Assembly (NCBI GenBank): GCA_945787425.1
Contig: CALZHO010000037.1
Location: 1 to 7,090 of the forward strand
Source of the DNA: an uncultured Bacteroidales bacterium
GTDB taxonomy: Bacteria > Bacteroidota > Bacteroidia > Bacteroidales > Paludibacteraceae
Length of the DNA: 7,090 bases
Direction: 5' to 3'
The position numbers and the translations under genes were made by a program. Shown here one piece after another: positions 1 through 5,862 of this stretch. Under the pieces are notes generated by a model that saw nothing but the letters and a program-made list of their open reading frames with translations, did not search any database and had not been told where the DNA came from. Every line of letters begins with the position of its first letter. The stretch's first letter is position 1.

Positions 1-49
1 ACCACACTACCACATAAAAAAATGTGTCGAAGGTAGCCTTTCTCTCTCG

Positions 50-215
50 TATAGAGGTCGCTGGGGGGGGCGACCTAAGCGGGGTCCCCGACGAAGCTCG
101 TGGCTTCGTGGGGTGCTCTTCTCGCACAAGCAAACAAACTTCAGCGATATACTTGTTTTTCTCTCTTCGTCTATGGCGTTTTCTCATCTCTCGCATAGGG
201 GTTACTATGCTCGTT
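50..215. other. Hairpin-rich non-coding region of unknown role
   Basis: Several inverted repeats sit close together. AGGTCGC (55-61) pairs with GCGACCT (70-76) around a G-rich loop. ACGAAGC (91-97) pairs with GCTTCGT (103-109), and the stem can extend with CCCC (86-89) to GGGG (110-113) across one bulged G. GCATAG (193-198) pairs perfectly with CTATGC (205-210). Some arms have competing partners: CCCC 86-89 could instead pair with GGGG 81-84, and CATAG 194-198 could pair with CTATG 171-175. I see no known RNA family here. It could be a structured RNA, a genome-dispersed intergenic repeat, or the 3' region of a gene lying before the window. It lies upstream of the mapped promoter, so it is not part of the operon leader started there. 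Confidence 0.35.
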
Positions 216-360
216 CTTCAAAAATACCGCAAGCGCGCCATATACTTTGAGATAAATAACAATTATATCGAGGAAATAGAGCAAAGGGGAGCGTAAAAAA
301 TGCATATATACAAATATTTTGAGGGTAATCAGGAATAATTTTACGGTTTCGATCGTTTTA
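216..360. other. A/T-rich intergenic stretch, no gene seen
   Basis: This part of the roughly 430-base gap before the first gene is A/T-rich and shows no supported coding region. The frame open from a GTG at 24 to 296 has a low-complexity, hairpin-derived translation and no recognisable domain. The only strong signal in the gap is the promoter that starts at 361. Confidence 0.4.
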
Positions 361-392
361 TTTGGATATATAAAAAAATTGTTGTACCTTTG
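361..392 (+). promoter_or_regulatory. Bacteroidetes-type sigma-ABfr promoter
   Basis: A TTTG element at 361-364 is followed after 20 bases by TACCTTTG at 385-392. This matches the Bacteroidetes -33 TTTG / -7 TAnnTTTG consensus used by their primary sigma factor. Transcription would start a few bases after 392, giving a leader of roughly 30 bases before the first start codon. It is the only good promoter seen ahead of the four plus-strand genes and so probably drives the whole operon. Confidence 0.8.
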
Positions 393-431
393 CAGCGGCA
401 AATTATGCGCGAAGAAATTTAATAAACACAT

Positions 432-1448
432 ATGCAAGAGAATTTTATGGAACAACACAATGCGAACGCAGTGCAGCATTTTGCACTGATAGGTGCTGCG
501 GGGTACATCGCACCACGTCATATCAAGGCGATTGCTGATACGGGCAACAACCTGATGGTGGCTTATGATAAGTTTGATTCAGTGGGTCGTTTGGATAGTA
601 GTTTTCCAGACTGTTCGTTCTTTACGGAGCACGAGCAGTTTGACCGTTTCTGCTCCAAGCAGATGCGAACGAATAACCCCCTATCGTGGATGAGTATTTG
701 TACGCCTAACTATACGCACGATGCGTTTATTCGTTATGGATTGCGTTTGGGTTGTGATGTGATATGTGAGAAACCATTGGTGTTGAATCCATACAATATC
801 GACAACCTCGTGGAGCTGGAGCAAGAGACGGGGCACAAAGCATATACGATTCTACAACTGCGTTTGCATGATCGTATAGCTGCGCTCAAGAAAAAGATAG
901 AGGAAGGTCCCAAGGATAAGATTTATGATGTGGATTTGACCTATATCACCAGTCGTGGTAAGTGGTATTACAGTTCATGGAAGGGTGACATTCACAAGGC
1001 CGGAGGTATCGCGACAAACATAGGTGTGCATTTCTATGATATGCTGCAATGGCTGTTTGGCGAGGTGGAGCAAAATATTGTGCATGTGATGTCGTTTGAT
1101 CGTGTGGCAGGATACTTGCAACTGAAGCGTGCCCGTGTTCGTTACTTCCTAAGTATCAATGCGGCATGTTTGCCATCCAATGCGGTGGAAGGCGAGAAGA
1201 AGACCTATCGTACCCTCTCTATCGATGGCGAGGAGTTTGAGTTTAGCCAAGGATTCACGGAGCTGCATACGGAGAGTTATCGTCAGATATTAGCGGGCAA
1301 TGGTTTCCGTATCTCAGAAGCGCGTCCAAGTATCGAAATTGTGAGTGCTATCCGTCATGCTGATCCAATAGGCCTCGTGGGCGACTATCACCCATTGGCT
1401 AAGATGCCGTTGGCGCCACATCCATTTGGCTGGGATGAAAAAAGGTGA
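432..1448 (+). CDS. wbpB: UDP-N-acetyl-2-amino-2-deoxyglucuronate dehydrogenase, WbpB/WlbA-like (Gfo/Idh/MocA family)
   Basis: WbpB enzymes oxidise C3 of UDP-GlcNAcA with NAD+ to the 3-keto sugar, which WbpE-type aminotransferases then aminate on the route to 2,3-diamino-2,3-dideoxy-uronates of O-antigen or capsule; the enzyme is cytosolic. The 338-residue protein starts with a Rossmann nucleotide-binding segment, FALIGAAGYIAPRH (residues 17-30). It carries the family EKP motif (E113-K114-P115), the stretch DLTYITSRGKWY (168-179), and TNIGVHFYD (195-203) containing the likely catalytic H200. These blocks agree closely with Pseudomonas WbpB from memory, and the length is normal apart from a longer N-terminus. 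An in-frame ATG at 447, with AAGAG just upstream, is an equally plausible start and would remove five residues. It is the first gene after the promoter and lies 40 bases before the first export lipoprotein. No partner enzyme of its pathway is in the window. Confidence 0.9.
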   Translation: MQENFMEQHNANAVQHFALIGAAGYIAPRHIKAIADTGNNLMVAYDKFDSVGRLDSSFPDCSFFTEHEQFDRFCSKQMRTNNPLSWMSICTPNYTHDAFIRYGLRLGCDVICEKPLVLNPYNIDNLVELEQETGHKAYTILQLRLHDRIAALKKKIEEGPKDKIYDVDLTYITSRGKWYYSSWKGDIHKAGGIATNIGVHFYDMLQWLFGEVEQNIVHVMSFDRVAGYLQLKRARVRYFLSINAACLPSNAVEGEKKTYRTLSIDGEEFEFSQGFTELHTESYRQILAGNGFRISEARPSIEIVSAIRHADPIGLVGDYHPLAKMPLAPHPFGWDEKR

Positions 1449-1476
1449 TAGATGACAGATTACAGATTAAAAGTTA
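1449..1476. repeat. Short tandem repeat with 7-base period
   Basis: The spacer after wbpB can be read as four consecutive heptamers: TAGATGA, CAGATTA, CAGATTA, AAAGTTA. The middle two are identical and the outer two are degenerate. It begins directly after the stop codon and ends beside the AGAGG (1476-1480) that may serve as ribosome-binding site for the next gene. It resembles short heptameric repeats scattered through some bacterial genomes; its role is unknown. Confidence 0.45.
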
Positions 1477-1488
1477 GAGGCGAGAGTT

Positions 1489-2319
1489 ATGTGCTATAAA
1501 AGAATATGGATTGTTCTATTACCCCTGCTGATGGCATCGTGTGTGACCAGTAGGCGAGTAAATCTCATGCAAGAGCCTGGGAAAAATGGTATTCCTCAGT
1601 ATGCAGATACTGTATCGTATGAGGATTATGAGTTGCGAATAGGTGACCGATTATATATCTATGTCTATTCGGTGGATGAGCGCGTGGATAAGATGTTCAA
1701 TTCATCAAGTGGTACGATTGGTGTACAAATGCTGCAAGGTGGCGGCGGTGTAGGAGGTAGTTATGACCTCTATACCTATTTGGTACAAGAGGATGGCTGC
1801 ATAGACTTCCCTATGGTAGGTCGTGTACCTGTGCGCGGGATGACTACTCGTGATGTGAAACGCGTGTTGGAGGATGAGTTGAGTAGCTTCATCAAGAGTT
1901 ATGGCGACTATCAGATGATGTCTGTAGAGGTGAAAATAGTACGCCGTTCATTCAGCGTGATTAGTGATAGAGGTAGTGGTACTTTTAATATTCAGAAAGA
2001 GAAAGTAACTATTTTTGAGGCACTTGCAATGGCTGGCGATATTGGTGACTTCGGTGATAGAAGCAAGGTACGTATCGTGCGCGAGAAAGAGGGACAGACT
2101 GAAGTAAAGGTGTTTGATGTTCGTAGCAAAGATATTATTAATTCCGAATATTATTATATCGAACCCAATGATGTGATTTATATACAGCGTATTAAAGGAC
2201 AAAGCTTTGGAATCAACTCGGTGACAACATCTATCAGTGTGGCTGCTACTACATTAGCATTCGGTGGCTTTGTATATGGTTTGGTAGTTCGAATTATAAA
2301 TTCAATTGAGGGGCATTAG
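1489..2319 (+). CDS. Polysaccharide export outer-membrane lipoprotein, Wza-like (first copy)
   Basis: Wza-type proteins form the outer-membrane channel through which capsule or exopolysaccharide leaves the cell, working with a Wzc-type co-polymerase. This 276-residue protein starts with a lipoprotein signal peptide: positive K4-R5, a hydrophobic core, then a lipobox LMAS-C with the lipidated cysteine at C18. A Poly_export domain covers about residues 46-150, starting near YELRIGDRLYIYVYS, and an SLBB-type domain follows at about 155-235 (IFEALAMAGD, VRIVR, YYYIEPNDVIYIQR). A glycine-rich loop, QGGGGVGG, lies at 83-90. The tail (about 248-270) is hydrophobic and may be a membrane segment, the place where E. 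coli Wza has its membrane-crossing helix. The ATG at 1489 is supported by AGAGG eight bases upstream and by the well-placed signal peptide. The next gene is a diverged paralogue. Confidence 0.9.
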   Translation: MCYKRIWIVLLPLLMASCVTSRRVNLMQEPGKNGIPQYADTVSYEDYELRIGDRLYIYVYSVDERVDKMFNSSSGTIGVQMLQGGGGVGGSYDLYTYLVQEDGCIDFPMVGRVPVRGMTTRDVKRVLEDELSSFIKSYGDYQMMSVEVKIVRRSFSVISDRGSGTFNIQKEKVTIFEALAMAGDIGDFGDRSKVRIVREKEGQTEVKVFDVRSKDIINSEYYYIEPNDVIYIQRIKGQSFGINSVTTSISVAATTLAFGGFVYGLVVRIINSIEGH

Positions 2320-2347
2320 TGAAGAAAAACGTAGTATTGGACATTTT

Positions 2348-3124
2348 ATGCGTAAAAGAATGAAAGCAATATATCAACATGTAATGTACGTACTTTGTTT
2401 CATAGTGGCTACTATGCTAACAAGCTGTTACGGATATCGTCAGGTAGGTCTTTTGCAGGAACGTAATGACTTGCCCGAATATGATTCCGTACCATATCAA
2501 CCCTATCGTTTGCAGGTAAACGATGAGGTGATATATCGTGTGATAACGATGGATGAAACCATTGCCAAAACGATGTCTGCTAATTCATCCGCAGGAGGAC
2601 AATATGCTAATTCGTATAGAATCTATTCGGATGGTACGGTAGATATCCCTTTCCTGCCACCTATTAAATTGGAAGGACTTACCGAACTGGAAGCACAAGA
2701 TACCTTGCGTAAAGCTATGCGTGAGATCATACCTGATGCAGATGTAAAATTGGCTATGTACAACAAACAATTTACCGTATTAGGTGATGCCAATTCAGGA
2801 ACTTACTCCATCTACAAAGAGCGATTGACTATTTTCCAAGCATTAGCAATGACGGGCGATTTGATGTACTCGGGTGATAGACGCCATGTACGCATTGTGC
2901 GTCCGCATGGCAATAATGAACCCGAAGTGTTGGAATTTGATATCCGAACAAATTCAATTATTGATTCCAAATATTACTATGTTTACCCCAACGACTTGAT
3001 TTACGTAAGTCGTGATTCGGGTAGTTTTTACAAGCAGACAAGTTATAGCTCCTTCTTGGCATTAATCACAAGTTCCGTATCCTTGTTGATCACGGTACTC
3101 AATTACATCCCAGGAATATGGTAA
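2348..3124 (+). CDS. Polysaccharide export outer-membrane lipoprotein, Wza-like (second copy)
   Basis: This is a second Wza-type export lipoprotein of 258 residues. From the chosen start the signal peptide has a basic N-terminus (MRKRMK), a hydrophobic core and lipobox MLTS-C with the cysteine at C27. The Poly_export domain begins near YRLQVNDEV (about residue 53) and the SLBB-type part spans about 142-221 (YKERLTIFQALAMTGD, VRIVR, YYYVYPNDLIYVSR). A hydrophobic tail occupies about 234-254. Core motifs and the order of domains match the upstream copy, so the two arose by duplication. The same frame is open from a TTG at 2306 inside the previous gene, but that start puts 14 polar residues before the signal peptide; the ATG at 2348, or one at 2360, fits better. 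No clear Shine-Dalgarno is visible, so translation may be coupled to the gene ending 28 bases upstream. Confidence 0.88.
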   Translation: MRKRMKAIYQHVMYVLCFIVATMLTSCYGYRQVGLLQERNDLPEYDSVPYQPYRLQVNDEVIYRVITMDETIAKTMSANSSAGGQYANSYRIYSDGTVDIPFLPPIKLEGLTELEAQDTLRKAMREIIPDADVKLAMYNKQFTVLGDANSGTYSIYKERLTIFQALAMTGDLMYSGDRRHVRIVRPHGNNEPEVLEFDIRTNSIIDSKYYYVYPNDLIYVSRDSGSFYKQTSYSSFLALITSSVSLLITVLNYIPGIW

Positions 3125-3170
3125 CGAAAATATTAATTGTATCATAATCAGTAAAAAATAATTAACGCAT

Positions 3171-5741
3171 ATGACACAAGAAGAACAAGTTCAAACCAAT
3201 CAAACGCAGACATCTTCTGCAGCTCAGCAAGTGCAGCAAGTGGTTCAGCCGCTACAACAGGCACCACTGTTGGAAGAAGAGAGTTCGGGAATAGATATCT
3301 TGGAATGGGTGTTTAAGATTATCAACCACTGGTATCTCTTTGTGATAGCTGCGATAATTGCCTTCTCATTGGCTTATCTAAAGAATAGAAAAGTGATGGA
3401 AACCTATTTGACCACAGGTACGATGATTATCCAAGAATCATCGGGTGGCGGATATGGCAACTCGGCTCTGATGCAAGGTTTTGGTATGGAAGCAGGGTAT
3501 CGCAATGTGAACAACCAATTGATTATTTTGGGTAGTTATGATTTGATATCGCGTACTGTGGACTCATTGCCATTCATGAAAGTGGAGTATATGACTAAGG
3601 GTAGATTCAAAACACGTAACATCTATCGTAATACGCCTATTTTAGTAGAATATACGCGTTTAGATCCTACTGCATATAATTTTTTATACAAGTGTGTTGT
3701 ACAAAAGGATGGATCATTGTTGATTACGATTGATGGTAATGATGATTTTGACTTTGCTTATACAGCGCATTATGGTCAAGAGTTACATACCCCGTTGTTT
3801 GATATTACCATCCTGCCAACGGAAATGATGATGCATTCAGGCCAGCATATCTATTTCCGTTTCCGCAGTCGAGAGGGACTTACAAATGAGTTCTCAAGCC
3901 GATTGCAGTTGAACTTTATCACGGAACGAAGTACTATTTTGGGTATTCAGCTGGTGGGTGTAACACCCGAGCGCGATAGAGATTTCATTGATAAGTTGTC
4001 AGATATCTATTTGTTGCATAGTGTAGAGCGTAAGAATATGGTGGCAGATAAAACGATTGAATTTATCAACCAACAGCTGGGTGTTCTACAAGTTAGTTTG
4101 AGTCAAAGCGAGAGCGCAATGACCGATTTCCGTCAAGAGAATAAGTTTGTGGATGTATCATCGTATGCAGGAGGATTGATGGCAAAAGTCAATCAATATG
4201 ACCAACAGAAGATGGCATTGCGTTTGAAAGAAACCTATCTCAATTACCTGACGAATTATTTGGAGCAGAAGATAGAACAAGGTACGGTAGTGGCACCTGT
4301 ATCGGTGGGAGTGAATGAACCAATGTTGATGACGTTGGTACAACAATTAAATGATTTGCATATCCAACGTGGCGAGCTGAGTGAGCGTAATGTGTATTAT
4401 GCTAAATACACCAACGATATTAATAATGTGAAAACGGCAATAGCAGAATTGGTGCAATCCATGAAGGCATCGCTTGAAATAGAAAAACAAGACTTATCTG
4501 CACGTTTGAGAGAAGTAGAGTACGATATTCAAAATCTACCAGAAAAAGAGTTGCAGATGGTTGCTATTGAGCGTAACTATCGCATTGATGACAATTATTA
4601 TACTTTCTTCTTGCAAAAACGCGCTGAAGCAGAGATTCAAAAAGCACGTAATACACCTGATAGCGAGATTATGGATAGAGCGCGTACCACTCGCTCTATG
4701 AATAGCAAGGAAAAACGCAAAAATATGGTTGCTTACATGGCCATTGGATTAGTGATACCTTTGCTCATACTTATTTTGTCGGAGTTGTTGAATAATAAAG
4801 TGCGTAATCCAAAAGAAGCTGAGAAATTGGGCGATTTCAAACTCATTGGTACATTGCGCCGCGTGAAATCTCAAAATCCATTGCACGCACAAAAACATCC
4901 ACGTTCAGGATATGCCGAGATGTTGCGTAGTATCCGATTGCGAATAGAGTTTATCGTTCAGCGAAAGACGAATATTGCCATTACGATTACATCTACTCAA
5001 TCGGGTGATGGTAAGACATTTATTAGTACGAATATGGCGGCACAATATGCCATGACGGGACACTCAACCATATTGTTGGATATGGATATTCGTAAGCCTA
5101 ACGTGCATGATAAATTAGGTATTGAGGCGCGAGTGGGCGTTACAAACTATCTGATTGGAGATTGCGAATTGGAAGATATCATTATCCACCATGAAGCATT
5201 AGGGTTTGATATTATACCCGCAGGAACTATTCCTCCTAACCCCGGTGAGTTGGTTCGTAGCGATAAGTTGACAAACTTGTTGCAGACATTGCGTCAGCGC
5301 TATGAGTTTATTATAGTGGACTCTTCACCTGTCGGAATGGTGCCTGATGCTCTGGCATTGATTGAGCAGACGGATATTACGTTGTTCGTTATTCGTTGTA
5401 TGGAAACGAACAAGAAGTTTGCAGAGCAAACCTTGCAGGCATTATCGCTCAACCATAAGGATAAGATTAATCTTGTATTGTCTGATGTGCAAGTGGATCG
5501 TGCACATGGCGGCTATGGTTATGGTTACGGCTATGGCTATGGTTATGGCTACGGTTATGGCGGCTATGGCTATGGACACGGCTATGGTTATGGCTATGGC
5601 TATGGAAAAAAGAAATATGGTAGCAACTATGGTCGTTATGGTAAGTATGGTAAATATGCTCAGTATTACTATTCTAAGTTCAATAAGAAACATGAAGAAG
5701 AAGGGCATTACTATATTGATGATAGTGATGATTTAGATTAA
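3171..5741 (+). CDS. Wzc-like polysaccharide co-polymerase / tyrosine autokinase (BY-kinase) with Gly-Tyr tail
   Basis: This 856-residue inner-membrane protein combines a Wzz-type chain-length/export domain with a cytoplasmic bacterial tyrosine kinase. After a Gln-rich N-terminus (about 1-35), a first membrane helix lies near 54-71 and a second near 518-539, with a long periplasmic region between them that includes coiled-coil-like stretches around 285-500. The kinase part has the oligomerisation motif E583-x2-R586-x2-R589, Walker A STQSGDGKT (608-616, K615), Walker A' ILLDMDIRKP (634-643) and Walker B FIIVDSSP (713-720, D717). The tail (780-856) holds 24 tyrosines, 14 of them in a Gly-Tyr repeat, and ends in an acidic DDSDDLD. 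In this family the tail tyrosines of one subunit are phosphorylated by its neighbour, and cycling of phosphorylation drives polymer export. It is the last gene of the operon, 46 bases after the second lipoprotein; no phosphatase gene is nearby. Confidence 0.93.
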   Translation: MTQEEQVQTNQTQTSSAAQQVQQVVQPLQQAPLLEEESSGIDILEWVFKIINHWYLFVIAAIIAFSLAYLKNRKVMETYLTTGTMIIQESSGGGYGNSALMQGFGMEAGYRNVNNQLIILGSYDLISRTVDSLPFMKVEYMTKGRFKTRNIYRNTPILVEYTRLDPTAYNFLYKCVVQKDGSLLITIDGNDDFDFAYTAHYGQELHTPLFDITILPTEMMMHSGQHIYFRFRSREGLTNEFSSRLQLNFITERSTILGIQLVGVTPERDRDFIDKLSDIYLLHSVERKNMVADKTIEFINQQLGVLQVSLSQSESAMTDFRQENKFVDVSSYAGGLMAKVNQYDQQKMALRLKETYLNYLTNYLEQKIEQGTVVAPVSVGVNEPMLMTLVQQLNDLHIQRGELSERNVYYAKYTNDINNVKTAIAELVQSMKASLEIEKQDLSARLREVEYDIQNLPEKELQMVAIERNYRIDDNYYTFFLQKRAEAEIQKARNTPDSEIMDRARTTRSMNSKEKRKNMVAYMAIGLVIPLLILILSELLNNKVRNPKEAEKLGDFKLIGTLRRVKSQNPLHAQKHPRSGYAEMLRSIRLRIEFIVQRKTNIAITITSTQSGDGKTFISTNMAAQYAMTGHSTILLDMDIRKPNVHDKLGIEARVGVTNYLIGDCELEDIIIHHEALGFDIIPAGTIPPNPGELVRSDKLTNLLQTLRQRYEFIIVDSSPVGMVPDALALIEQTDITLFVIRCMETNKKFAEQTLQALSLNHKDKINLVLSDVQVDRAHGGYGYGYGYGYGYGYGYGGYGYGHGYGYGYGYGKKKYGSNYGRYGKYGKYAQYYYSKFNKKHEEEGHYYIDDSDDLD
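5508..5606 (+). repeat. GGYTAY hexanucleotide tandem repeat encoding the Gly-Tyr tail
   Basis: About 99 bases near the end of the kinase gene consist of alternating Gly (mostly GGC/GGT) and Tyr (TAT/TAC) codons, interrupted by two extra glycines (780/781 and 797/798) and one histidine (H803). The unit is 6 bases, so gain or loss of units keeps the reading frame and changes only the number of tyrosines. Mixed third-base choice (C or T) shows the array is not a fresh perfect expansion. Confidence 0.85.
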
Positions 5742-5787
5742 AATATAAAAGAGCAATCGTATTGCTTATAAAAGATGATTTAGATTA
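5727..5787 (+). repeat. 14-bp direct repeat flanking a small hairpin after the kinase stop
   Basis: GATGATTTAGATTA occurs at 5727-5740, encoding the last residues and most of the stop of the kinase gene, and again exactly at 5774-5787 in the spacer. Between them the shorter TATAAAAGA is also repeated (5744-5752 and 5767-5775) around a small inverted repeat, AGCAAT (5752-5757) / ATTGCT (5761-5766). It may be a local duplication; no function can be assigned. Confidence 0.5.
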
Positions 5788-5803
5788 TTATTTGACCTAT
5801 ACG

Positions 5804-5840
5804 CCAAAAAAGAGTTCGGATATTCCGAACTCTTTTTTGG
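5804..5840. terminator. Bidirectional intrinsic terminator between convergent genes
   Basis: A perfect 17-bp inverted repeat (5804-5820 and 5824-5840) encloses a TAT loop. The inner 9 bp (GAGTTCGGA / TCCGAACTC) form the main stem, followed on either strand by six U residues (5833-5838 on plus; complement of 5806-5811 on minus). It lies 62 bases after the kinase stop and 22 bases beyond the tex stop on the other strand, so it can end both transcripts. Confidence 0.9.
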
Positions 5841-5862
5841 ATAATGGACGCCCTATGGGCTA

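Noticed and set aside
63..113. Possible G-quadruplex from G8 and two later GGGG runs
   Set aside because: It would need the G8 run to be split in two and long loops, and the same Gs are better explained by hairpins.
241..249. TATACTTTG as a second promoter
   Set aside because: The spacing within the -7 box is one base off TAnnTTTG and no TTTG lies at the right distance upstream.
24..296. Open frame of 90 codons before the promoter
   Set aside because: It starts with GTG, runs through G+C-rich hairpins and a G8 tract, has no recognisable domain, and its composition changes abruptly midway; most likely non-coding.
171..521. Minus-strand open frame of 116 codons
   Set aside because: It crosses the promoter and the start of wbpB, and its A/T-rich, hydrophobic translation looks like the complement of intergenic DNA.
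2306..2347. TTG start for the second export lipoprotein, overlapping the first
   Set aside because: It adds 14 polar residues ahead of a well-formed lipoprotein signal peptide that begins at the ATG at 2348.
5508..5606. Repeat array considered as CRISPR or DNA-level regulatory repeat
   Set aside because: The units are 6 bases, contiguous and in frame as Gly-Tyr codons, with no spacers.
5362..5736. Met/Ala/Val-rich plus-strand frame overlapping the kinase tail
   Set aside because: It is the +2 reading of the Gly-Tyr codon repeat; the kinase frame is clearly the coding one. The minus-strand Ile/Ala-rich frame at 5442-5708 is likewise a shadow.
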